The notes beneath the pieces were generated by a model. The model was not told the DNA's origin and did not search any database. It saw nothing but the letters and a program-made list of their open reading frames with translations. DNA of 18,717 bases from Candidatus Peregrinibacteria bacterium (GTDB taxonomy: Bacteria > Patescibacteriota > Gracilibacteria > UBA1369 > LOWO2-01-FULL-3). Positions within the stretch are counted from its first letter, which is position 1. The number at the start of each line of letters is the position of its first letter. Positions 1-6,909 of the stretch are shown here, piece by piece. Position numbers and translations under genes: made by a program. The stretch is from positions 1 through 18,717 of the forward strand of contig JABJOK010000059.1 in NCBI GenBank assembly GCA_018664365.1, written 5' to 3'.

Positions 1-611
1 ATGAGAACATTGCACTGTGCAAACCGGTTGTTGATAAAGTTCATCCATTTGGAATCTCTGTTGAGGTAGAGGATGGAGAAATTGGAAATGCTGATGCGTT
101 AGCTGATCCAGATGTTGAGAACACTATTTCTCAGTACTATTCAAAACCTGAGGATTGTAAAAGACTTGTTGAGGAGACTGGAGCTGATGCGATTGCTTTC
201 TTTGTAGGAAATGGACATGGTAATTATCTTAAAGAACCAATTATTGGATATGATCGTATTAAAGAAATTTGTGATGCAGTACGTCCTCTTGGTTGTTATG
301 GAGTTATGCATGGCGGAAGTGGACTGACTCCTGCAGATTTTAATAGATGTGTAGAATCTGGAGCTCGTAAGTTTAACTATGCTACTGCAATTTCTGATGT
401 TTGGTTTAAATATTTCCCAGAAGATCTTCTAGCTCGTATGGATGCACGTGGTGAGGAGCAAGGTAAGCCTCGTAGAAAGGTTCTAGACCAGTTTGAGGAG
501 GAATGGGATAAGTTAGACTTCACAGAGGGTGAGAAGGCAATGGCAGAGCACGTGGGAATGATGATGCGTGATGCCTTCTTGTGTAGCGGAAAAGCTGATT
601 TGTATAAATAA
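1..611 (+). CDS. fba: Class II fructose-bisphosphate aldolase (5' partial)
   Basis: The frame is open from position 3 and ends at TAA 609-611. About 202 residues are visible and the N-terminus lies before the window. Class II aldolases are zinc enzymes that reversibly split fructose 1,6-bisphosphate into dihydroxyacetone phosphate and glyceraldehyde 3-phosphate. Visible family marks are an acidic segment (GISVEVEDGEIGNAD), the metal-binding histidine in VGNGHGNY, the MHGGSG motif at 306-323 with another zinc-ligand histidine, and a substrate-loop equivalent FNYATAIS. That last segment resembles the NVAT form of GatY/KbaY enzymes more than the NIDT form, so a tagatose-bisphosphate or broader specificity cannot be excluded. 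The gene lies 18 bases before GAPDH and two genes before FBPase on the same strand, which supports the fructose bisphosphate role. The family call is secure; the exact substrate is inferred. Confidence 0.88.
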   Translation, partial: ENIALCKPVVDKVHPFGISVEVEDGEIGNADALADPDVENTISQYYSKPEDCKRLVEETGADAIAFFVGNGHGNYLKEPIIGYDRIKEICDAVRPLGCYGVMHGGSGLTPADFNRCVESGARKFNYATAISDVWFKYFPEDLLARMDARGEEQGKPRRKVLDQFEEEWDKLDFTEGEKAMAEHVGMMMRDAFLCSGKADLYK

Positions 612-629
612 TTAACTTATAAATTTATA

Positions 630-1634
630 ATGGCTAAGATAAAAGTTGCTATTAATGGCTATGGACGGATTGGAAGAGATCTTCATCGTCAAATTCTTGA
701 GACTGATGATGTCGAGGTTGTGGTTATAAATAGTCGTGCCGAGGCGGATTCACATGCTTATCTTCTTAAGTATGATTCTCTTTATGGGAAATGTGATGCA
801 GATATTGAGGTAGAGGGAAAGAATTTAAAAATAAATGGAAAGACTGTTTATGTTTATCAGATCAAGGAGCCAGAAGATATTGATTGGGGTAAGCACGAGG
901 TAGATGTTGTGATTGAGTGTACAGGTAGGTTTACTACTAAGGCTGATGCGGAACGTCATATCAAGGCTGGTGCAAAAAAAGTTTTGATTACAGCTCCATG
1001 TAAGGATAAAGATGTTCACAATATTGTGATAGGAGTGAATCACAAAGAGTGCCCAGCAGGGGAATGTACTGTTGTTTCAAATGCTTCTTGTACTACGAAT
1101 TGTTTAGCTCCTGTTATGAAAATTTTGAACGATGAGTTTACTGTTGAAGCTTGCTTTGTTACTACCATTCATGCATTTACGTATACCCAAAACCTTCTTG
1201 ATAATTCGAACCCTGAAGACTTTAGAAGGGCTCGTGCTACAACTGAGTCGATTATCCCTACTTCAACTGGTGCGATGAAGGCGATTGGTCGAGTTATTCC
1301 TGAGCTTGAAGGAAAGCTGGATGGAATGGCTTTTCGTGTGCCGATTCCTACGGTGTCTTGTGTTGATATTGTGGCAAAACTTGGTAAGGACGTGAGTGTT
1401 GAAGATCTTAATAATATTTTTAAAAAATATGAGGAAGGAGATATGAAGGGAGTTCTTGGGACTACCGATGAGCCGCTTGTTTCTGTTGATTTCAGAGGAG
1501 ATTCTCGTTCTAGTATTGTTGATCTTCAAAGCACAAAGGTGCTTCCAGGAGGATATGTAAAAATTATCGCCTGGTACGATAATGAATGGGGATATGTAAG
1601 CCGTATTTTAGACTTAATCCATTGGTTTGTATGA
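630..1634 (+). CDS. gap: Type I glyceraldehyde-3-phosphate dehydrogenase, probably NADP-preferring
   Basis: This 334-residue protein has the normal family length. It interconverts glyceraldehyde 3-phosphate and 1,3-bisphosphoglycerate in the cytoplasm. Visible parts are the Rossmann motif INGYGRIGR (8-16), the catalytic cysteine in SNASCTTNC (Cys154), the catalytic partner His181 and the C-terminal AWYDNEWGY signature. The residue normally Asp at the end of the second beta strand, which binds the NAD ribose, is Ser35 followed by Arg36. The position opposite chloroplast Ala-Ser 187-188 reads Asn192-Ser193. In known GapB and photosynthetic enzymes, changes at these sites go with NADP(H) use; the preference here is an inference. 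The start at 630 fits the family N-terminus; the leader is very AT-rich with no Shine-Dalgarno. The TGA stop overlaps the fbp start codon (ATGA 1631-1634), so the two are probably translationally coupled. Confidence 0.95.
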   Translation: MAKIKVAINGYGRIGRDLHRQILETDDVEVVVINSRAEADSHAYLLKYDSLYGKCDADIEVEGKNLKINGKTVYVYQIKEPEDIDWGKHEVDVVIECTGRFTTKADAERHIKAGAKKVLITAPCKDKDVHNIVIGVNHKECPAGECTVVSNASCTTNCLAPVMKILNDEFTVEACFVTTIHAFTYTQNLLDNSNPEDFRRARATTESIIPTSTGAMKAIGRVIPELEGKLDGMAFRVPIPTVSCVDIVAKLGKDVSVEDLNNIFKKYEEGDMKGVLGTTDEPLVSVDFRGDSRSSIVDLQSTKVLPGGYVKIIAWYDNEWGYVSRILDLIHWFV

Positions 1635-2530
1635 AAACATTCTGCGAATATTTAAAATCAGTTGGTGTAGATGATGAGCTCTTTGCTATTTTGGGAAGTT
1701 TGAAAGATGCGACGAAGAGAATTGCAGATCACATTGTGACTGCTGATCGTGGAAAAGCTGGTTCAATGAATATTTTTGGTGAAGAGCAGCTCGAACTAGA
1801 TGTTCTTTCTGACAAAATAATCCAAGAAGAGTGTGGAGAAAATCCCTACGTTGGACTTTTGGCCTCAGAGGAGTTGCCTGATGAAATTAAAATTTCGGAT
1901 GGAGAGTATGGTGTTTGTTATGACCCACTTGATGGGTCGTCTTTGGTGGATGTTAATCTTGCCGTTGGAAGTATTTTTGGAATTTATAAAACGGGATCAT
2001 TTATTGGTGTAAAGGGAACAGACATGATTGCTGCTATGGCTTCTGTATACGGACCAAGGACAACAATTACTTTGACTATTGGAGATGGAGTAGCTGAATT
2101 TGTGCGCTGTGAGGATGGAGATTTTAAACTGCAAAACGATTCTATAAAAGTTGGTGAGGGCAAGATGTTTGCTCCTGGTAATCTTAGGGCGTGTGCCTAT
2201 AGAGATGATTACATGAAACTTACTGAATATTGGATAAGGGAAGAGTATGTACTTAGATATTCGGGAGGAATGGTTCCAGATGTGAATCAAATTTTGCTTA
2301 AGGGAAAAGGGATTTTCTCTTATCCTGGATATGAAAAGGCTCCAGATGGAAAACTTCGTCTTCTTTTTGAATGTGCACCTCTTAGTTTCATAATGGAGCA
2401 GGCAGGGGGAGCATCTACGGATGGAAAAGTTAGAATTCTTGAAAAAGAAGTGGAGTCTTTGGATCAAAGAACACCTATTTATATTGGAAGTAAGGAAGAG
2501 GTTAATAGGTGTGAAGAGTATCTGGCTTGA
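1631..2530 (+). CDS. fbp: Class I fructose-1,6-bisphosphatase
   Basis: This 299-residue protein hydrolyses fructose 1,6-bisphosphate to fructose 6-phosphate, the committing step of gluconeogenesis, and feeds hexose and pentose phosphate synthesis. Family marks are Glu80-Glu81, the metal-binding DPLDGSS motif (98-104), a GMVPDVNQ segment (203-210) matching the family VADVHR region, the LFECAP segment with the metal-ligand Glu237, and the EQAGG and GSKEEV segments near the C-terminus. I chose ATG 1631 rather than the in-frame ATG 1586: the family N-terminus begins near MKTFCEYL, and 1631 gives an ATGA overlap with the gap stop. The earlier start would put 15 unrelated residues inside gap. The stop is TGA 2528-2530. 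With fba and gap upstream this completes a three-gene gluconeogenic unit. Confidence 0.95.
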   Translation: MKTFCEYLKSVGVDDELFAILGSLKDATKRIADHIVTADRGKAGSMNIFGEEQLELDVLSDKIIQEECGENPYVGLLASEELPDEIKISDGEYGVCYDPLDGSSLVDVNLAVGSIFGIYKTGSFIGVKGTDMIAAMASVYGPRTTITLTIGDGVAEFVRCEDGDFKLQNDSIKVGEGKMFAPGNLRACAYRDDYMKLTEYWIREEYVLRYSGGMVPDVNQILLKGKGIFSYPGYEKAPDGKLRLLFECAPLSFIMEQAGGASTDGKVRILEKEVESLDQRTPIYIGSKEEVNRCEEYLA

Positions 2531-2556
2531 CTTTAGCGCTGATTAATCATTACTAT
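2527..2556 (+). promoter_or_regulatory. Candidate housekeeping promoter for the ECF sigma/FecR pair
   Basis: TTGACT (2527-2532, five of six matches to the -35 consensus) and TACTAT (2551-2556, four of six to the -10) are separated by 18 bases. The -35 box overlaps the fbp stop codon. Transcription would begin near 2563, leaving a leader of about 20 bases before ATG 2582. It was found by eye and AT-rich DNA gives false matches. Confidence 0.35.
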
Positions 2557-2570
2557 TCGTACTCGCTAAA
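2532..2570. other. 7-bp perfect inverted repeat between fbp and the sigma gene
   Basis: TTTAGCG (2532-2538) and its exact reverse complement CGCTAAA (2564-2570) flank a 25-base interval. A poor T-tract (TAATTTTC) follows. The long loop and weak T-run make an intrinsic terminator doubtful. Because it spans the candidate -10 region, an operator or an mRNA structure near the sigma start is an alternative. Confidence 0.3.
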
Positions 2571-2581
2571 TAATTTTCAAA

Positions 2582-3190
2582 ATGGCTGCGAGTAATTTGA
2601 CTGACAAAAAGGAAGAAATAGAGGCATTGGTTGCACTCATCAAGAAGGGTGATCACGATGCTTTTGCAGCGCTCTATGATATTTTCATAGATCAGATCTT
2701 TAGATATGTCTATTATCGTGTTAGACAAGAGGACGCAGAGGATATAGTTGAAACGGCTTTTTTGAAAGTTTGGGAGAATATTGGGAAATATAATAAACAA
2801 AAGAATAAATCGTTTTCAGCTTGGATATTTAGAATCACCCATAATTTGGTAGTAGATTACTATAGAGCATCTAAGGATCGTGAGTTTGATGAATTGAAGA
2901 TTGATATTCCTACCTACGAAAGAGAGCATAGTCCAATCAAAAACACTACTAGGTCGCTTGATAATGAAATATTAAGGAGTGCTATTTCAAAATTGAAAAA
3001 AAATTATCGTGATGTGATTATTTATAAATTTGTAAATGAGCTGGATAATGCGGAAATTGCAGATATTATGAGCAAAAGTGAGGGGAGTCTTAGAATCCTT
3101 CAATTTAGAGCTCTGAAGTCGCTCAAACAGATTATGAGAGATATGGGGATGAATCATGCTGATTTTGATGTAACAAAAAAGGAAAAATAA
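2582..3190 (+). CDS. ECF-family RNA polymerase sigma factor (RpoE-like)
   Basis: This 202-residue protein has the two domains of an extracytoplasmic-function sigma factor. Sigma region 2 lies at about residues 27-96, with the core-binding and -10 recognition segment around DAEDIVETAFLKVWENI (51-67) and FSAWIFRITHN (78-88). Sigma region 4 lies at about 132-184, a helix-turn-helix in which DNAEIADIMSKSEGSLR (155-171) reads as the recognition unit. There is no region 1 or 3, as expected for ECF factors. It should bind core polymerase and direct it to a small regulon. The next gene, 15 bases downstream, encodes a membrane FecR-domain protein, its probable anti-sigma. The start ATG 2582 gives a normal N-terminus but has no Shine-Dalgarno. 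The tail (residues about 185-202) is extra and charged. ECF subgroup and target promoters cannot be read from the sequence. Confidence 0.93.
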   Translation: MAASNLTDKKEEIEALVALIKKGDHDAFAALYDIFIDQIFRYVYYRVRQEDAEDIVETAFLKVWENIGKYNKQKNKSFSAWIFRITHNLVVDYYRASKDREFDELKIDIPTYEREHSPIKNTTRSLDNEILRSAISKLKKNYRDVIIYKFVNELDNAEIADIMSKSEGSLRILQFRALKSLKQIMRDMGMNHADFDVTKKEK

Positions 3191-3205
3191 CGTTTGAATT
3201 TTTGT

Positions 3206-4951
3206 ATGAAACAAGAACAAATAGATCCAGAGATGGAAAAACTAGGAGAACTGATAAGGCAGGTCAAGAAACCTGCTCTTTCTGATGAGAGAAAGAATTT
3301 GTTAAAAAGTCAGATAATTAAAAACGCCCCTAAGCCTTTATTTGTTTATTTGAAGGATATTGTTGCGAGTGTTGTTTTAAGTCCTGAGCGAAAAGCTATG
3401 CTTAAGGAAAGGATTTTAACTGCTGTTGAAGGTCATTCGCAGAAAAGTTTTTTCTGGAGCAATTTTTTTATGTTTCAAAAGAAATTTGTTAGTTCGATGC
3501 TTGTTTTTGCTATCGGGCTAGGGTTCTTTTCTTTTACTAGCGCCGATGTAGGCGTTGTCCATGCTGATACTTTTACTACACTTTCTGATTTTAATGGAGA
3601 TGTGGTGGTTGAGCGTGATGGAAAAAACATTGAGCTTGAAAGAGGTATGAGAATTTTTGAAAAAGATACAGTTCGTACTGGTGAGAATGGTTTTGCGAGT
3701 ATTGCTTTTTTTGATGATAGCGTGAGTCGTTTGTCATCTGAGACTGAGGTTTCGGTAGATCAATTAGTTCGTCCTGATGATAGTTATTCTAAGAGTTATG
3801 TAGAGATTTCTTTGGAATCGGGAGAGATGTGGTCAAGAGTTGTTAATTTAGTTGAGGACAATTCAGCGTTTGTTGTTAGGGCTGATGATGCTAAGACAGT
3901 TGCTAAGAAGGCGGCATTTAATGTTCTAGTTGAGCCGGATGTTGTTGAAGTAGAGGTGTTTAATCATGAAGTTAAGTTTGAATCACCTATGGTTCGAGAA
4001 ACTGTAGTTAGTGGTAGAAAAGTTGAATCAACTGATAGTAAGGTTGTAGTTCGAGATTTGGACGAGGGAGATAGAGACGTGGCTTGGATTAAGGAGAATC
4101 TTGATAATGATAAGGTTTATTTAACTGAAGTTGAAGAAAGGTTATTAGCAGCAAAGATGGAGAGTGTGGGGGTTGATGTGAATGATGACTTTGACTATAA
4201 GGCCTCTTTAACAGAGGAGGCTATTGTGTTTTTGACTCTGGGAGATGTTAAGAAGAAAAAGAAGGAACTTGATTTAGCTGAGAAAGCTTTTGTTTCTGCT
4301 GAGGTTAGGTTGAATGATCCTAATGTTACTGAAGATGAACGAGTTGAGGCGGAGGCGGTTATTGTATCTTTTAAAAGTACAGTTCAGGAGTTTGATGATT
4401 TTGTGAACGAGGTTCGAACAACTGATGTTGATTATGCTGATGAGCTTGAGAATTATGTTGATGATAAAATTTCTAATCAAAAGAAGAATTTGAGTTTGGC
4501 ACTTCCTGATGATGCTTCATATTTTGCAAAATCAGTTATTGGAGAGATTGAGATTGATTCTGTGGATGATGAAGAAGAGTTAATTGAAAAAAGAACTGAG
4601 CAGGGTCTTAGTAAAATTGCAGAGGCTGAGGATATGGTTGATCAGGGTGGAGATATTGAGATGGCAAAAGATGTTTTAGAGGAAGGAAAGGGAGAAGTTG
4701 AGATTGCTGCAGAATTAGTTGAAAATATTGGAGCTGTTTCTGAAAAAGAGGTTATTCGTGAATTTGAACAGGAGGTTGAAAAGAATTTAGATCGGGCAGA
4801 TTCAGTTCAAGATAAAGTTGATGTTATTGAAGGGGTAGTTAATCCTGTGGTAATACCAACAGTTAAAAGGCAGTCTCCGGAAGTGAAAGTTGATGAAGCT
4901 TATGGAGTTGCAGTTGAAGGAAACAGACCTCTTGATCCTCTTTTGTACTAG
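3206..4951 (+). CDS. Membrane-anchored FecR-domain protein, likely anti-sigma/sensor with a long acidic helical tail
   Basis: The protein has 581 residues from ATG 3206; a TTG at 3194 would add four residues and is less likely. It reads as a cytoplasmic N-terminal part (1-90), one membrane helix (about 93-112) and an outside FecR-like domain (about 122-215) with the typical wording GDVVVERDGK, MRIFEKDTVRTG and GFASIAFFDDSVSRL. A very acidic, Glu/Val/Asp/Lys-rich and probably helical region follows to the C-terminus. The N-terminal part holds two similar short segments, LSDERKNLLKSQII and LSPERKAMLKERIL. By analogy with FecR/FecI pairs, the cytoplasmic part would bind the adjacent sigma factor and the outer part would sense an envelope signal; that role is inferred. 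The long tail is unusual for FecR proteins and may bind a cell-wall or surface ligand. The stop TAG is shared base for base with mraY. Confidence 0.8.
   Translation: MKQEQIDPEMEKLGELIRQVKKPALSDERKNLLKSQIIKNAPKPLFVYLKDIVASVVLSPERKAMLKERILTAVEGHSQKSFFWSNFFMFQKKFVSSMLVFAIGLGFFSFTSADVGVVHADTFTTLSDFNGDVVVERDGKNIELERGMRIFEKDTVRTGENGFASIAFFDDSVSRLSSETEVSVDQLVRPDDSYSKSYVEISLESGEMWSRVVNLVEDNSAFVVRADDAKTVAKKAAFNVLVEPDVVEVEVFNHEVKFESPMVRETVVSGRKVESTDSKVVVRDLDEGDRDVAWIKENLDNDKVYLTEVEERLLAAKMESVGVDVNDDFDYKASLTEEAIVFLTLGDVKKKKKELDLAEKAFVSAEVRLNDPNVTEDERVEAEAVIVSFKSTVQEFDDFVNEVRTTDVDYADELENYVDDKISNQKKNLSLALPDDASYFAKSVIGEIEIDSVDDEEELIEKRTEQGLSKIAEAEDMVDQGGDIEMAKDVLEEGKGEVEIAAELVENIGAVSEKEVIREFEQEVEKNLDRADSVQDKVDVIEGVVNPVVIPTVKRQSPEVKVDEAYGVAVEGNRPLDPLLY
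4948..4951. other. CTAG palindrome serving as stop codon for two convergent genes
   Basis: On the plus strand TAG 4949-4951 ends the FecR-domain gene. On the minus strand the complement of 4948-4950 is TAG and ends mraY. The two coding regions therefore overlap by exactly four bases and leave no room for a terminator between them. Confidence 0.95.
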
Positions 4952-6018
4952 AAGTATACGTTGATTAGTCCGAGTACTGTTCCTAGGGCTGTCATTATTC
5001 CACCTACAATCCAAAACCTCATTACTACTGTGAATTCAGCCCATCCAATTTTTTCGAAGTGGTGGTGAATTGGAGCAATCTTAAAAACCTTTCTTTTGAA
5101 GAACTTTTTTGAAGTTAGCTGAATGATCACAGAAAGAGCTTCAATTACGAATATGAATCCAATTATAGGTAGTATCAGTGTTTGTTGTGTAAGCATCGCT
5201 ATGACTCCCAGGGTTGCCCCTAGTGCCATTGAACCAGTGTCTCCCATGTAGAACTTTGCGGGAGGAACGTTGAACCATAGGAAGGCTGTTTGAGCACCTG
5301 CGATCACTGCACACAGCGTTGCGAGTACTAATAGTCCTTTTGTGAAGGCTATTATTCCAAAGGCGCCAAAGGCCATTATAAGAAGTCCACTTGCGAGACC
5401 ATCTAGTCCATCTGTGAAGTTTACTGCGTTCGCCGTTGCTATAATTATGAAGATGAATATTAGAAAGTATCCAATTGGTCCCACGTATATACTTTCTATT
5501 CCTGGGATTGGAATACTTATTGAGTCAAATCCCAGTTTTGCTGTAAACCACCATGCTCCTACTGCACTGAAAATTGTAAGCCAAAGTAATTTTAGTTTTG
5601 CGCTTAATCCCTTTGTTTTTCCAATTCCTTTTACGTTTAAATAATCATCGACTGCACCAAGTAGTCCACAGGTTACGAGTGTGAATAGAGGAATCCATGT
5701 TTCATTTCTGTTGAAAAGTGAATGTTTGAAGTATCCCAGTTTTTGCATGATTATAGATATCACAACAACAAGGATTACTGTTCCCCAAATTAATAGTCCG
5801 CCCATTGTAGGAGTCCCACTTTTTTTTGCGTGAAGTTCTGCGAATAAACTAGCTTTTTCTCCGCTTATAGCGTTTTCTCTTATCTGTTTGCCTATCTTGA
5901 ATTTTATTAATTGGTTGGTGAACCATGGAGTGAGTGCAAGTGCGATTACAAATGCTAAAACTCCTGAGCTTAGTATCAGGAATAGATCTGCAATGATTGT
6001 GGGATTATCAGGAAACAT
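4948..6018 (-). CDS. mraY: Phospho-N-acetylmuramoyl-pentapeptide-transferase (MraY)
   Basis: This 356-residue polytopic membrane protein has the usual family length. It transfers phospho-MurNAc-pentapeptide from UDP to undecaprenyl phosphate, making lipid I, the first membrane step of peptidoglycan synthesis. The diagnostic motifs are present: GTPTMGG (68-74), the metal-binding pair Asp124-Asp125 in DDYLNV, NAVNFTDGLDGLA (197-209), YMGDTGS (257-263) and the triple histidine in APIHHHFE (His318-320). Around ten hydrophobic segments separate them. The gene is last in the envelope operon, nine bases after dacA, and not inside a classic mur/fts (dcw) cluster. Its leader has no Shine-Dalgarno. Identity is secure; the placement beside a carboxypeptidase that trims the same pentapeptide is functionally coherent. 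Confidence 0.97.
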   Translation of the reverse strand: MFPDNPTIIADLFLILSSGVLAFVIALALTPWFTNQLIKFKIGKQIRENAISGEKASLFAELHAKKSGTPTMGGLLIWGTVILVVVISIIMQKLGYFKHSLFNRNETWIPLFTLVTCGLLGAVDDYLNVKGIGKTKGLSAKLKLLWLTIFSAVGAWWFTAKLGFDSISIPIPGIESIYVGPIGYFLIFIFIIIATANAVNFTDGLDGLASGLLIMAFGAFGIIAFTKGLLVLATLCAVIAGAQTAFLWFNVPPAKFYMGDTGSMALGATLGVIAMLTQQTLILPIIGFIFVIEALSVIIQLTSKKFFKRKVFKIAPIHHHFEKIGWAEFTVVMRFWIVGGIMTALGTVLGLINVYF

Positions 6019-6027
6019 AGATTTTAT

Positions 6028-6909
6028 TTACCAAGTATATGCGCGAAAGACCCAGTCGATTAGAATTTTGCTTTCTCTGAAACGATCGGGGCTATTTAGA
6101 ACGACAGTTACTATTTGATTTTCGGTATCGTTTTCGGCGACTGTAGATAGGCATAGTCCTGCGCCGTCTGTTCTACCAGTTTTTAAGCCTTTTATATTTA
6201 AGTAACTGTCTAAAAGTTGGTTAGTTGAAGTTAAGTTATGAATTAGTTGTCCATCAGTTGATTTTACTTCGAGCTCTTTCATTTTTGCTGAGTGCCTGAT
6301 GAATTTGTGATCATATACTTTAATTGCTAGCTTTGAAATATCGTAGGCAGATGAGTAGTTGTTTGGATCATCTAATCCAACTGGATTTGCAAAATGCGTA
6401 TTAACAAGCCCAAGACTTAGGGCTTTTTTATTCATTTTTTCGACAAATGCATCAACATTGCCGGCGTTGTGTTCTGCAAGTGCAATGGCTGCGTCGTTTG
6501 CAGAGTTTATTATCATTCCATAGATAAGATTTTCTAATGCTATTTCTTCTCCAGTACGTAAATACATTGAGGATCCTTCAGTGCTAGCAGCATTTTCACT
6601 GATAACTACTATATCGTCTGGTTCTTCCTCTTCTAAAATCACCAATGCCGTCATTAATTTTGTAATGCTGGCAATCTGACGTCTTTCATGAGCATTTTTT
6701 TCGTGAAGAATGCTTCCTGATTCCATGTCTACGGCAATTACAGAAGAAGCTTCAATTACTGGCTCAATGAAATGCGGATCTTTTATAGGAGCAGCTTGAG
6801 ATTCAATAATATTGGAGAGATTGATGCTTGCTTCCTTAACAGCGCTACTGTTATCAATAGGTGTTTCAAGACTGGATGCAATATATAAACTTAGTAAACT
6901 AGTTAACAT
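6028..6909 (-). CDS. dacA: Serine-type D-alanyl-D-alanine carboxypeptidase (PBP5-like, peptidase S11)
   Basis: This 293-residue protein carries the three active-site motifs of the S11 family in order: SITK with nucleophile Ser81 (81-84), SAN (136-138) and KTG (233-235). It should remove the terminal D-Ala from peptidoglycan pentapeptides outside the membrane, limiting cross-linking. It ends about 58 residues after KTG, so the C-terminal beta-rich domain and membrane-binding helix of E. coli PBP5 are missing. The N-terminus is a short hydrophobic stretch (LLSLYIASSL) with no leading positive charge. It is a weak signal peptide or anchor, yet a stop codon directly upstream of ATG 6909 forbids a longer start with ATG. 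The first 11 bases overlap the end of the pseudouridine synthase gene. Catalytic function is likely; how it is exported and held is unclear. Confidence 0.92.
   Translation of the reverse strand: MLTSLLSLYIASSLETPIDNSSAVKEASINLSNIIESQAAPIKDPHFIEPVIEASSVIAVDMESGSILHEKNAHERRQIASITKLMTALVILEEEEPDDIVVISENAASTEGSSMYLRTGEEIALENLIYGMIINSANDAAIALAEHNAGNVDAFVEKMNKKALSLGLVNTHFANPVGLDDPNNYSSAYDISKLAIKVYDHKFIRHSAKMKELEVKSTDGQLIHNLTSTNQLLDSYLNIKGLKTGRTDGAGLCLSTVAENDTENQIVTVVLNSPDRFRESKILIDWVFRAYTW

Noticed and set aside
1586..1630. Upstream ATG for fbp
   Set aside because: It would add 15 residues inside gap with no family similarity; ATG 1631 gives the normal N-terminus and an ATGA junction.
1997..2467. 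156-codon open frame antisense to fbp
   Set aside because: It lies wholly inside the well-conserved fbp gene, has no recognisable domain and its odd Ser/Ile/Phe/Lys composition is the complement of fbp codons.
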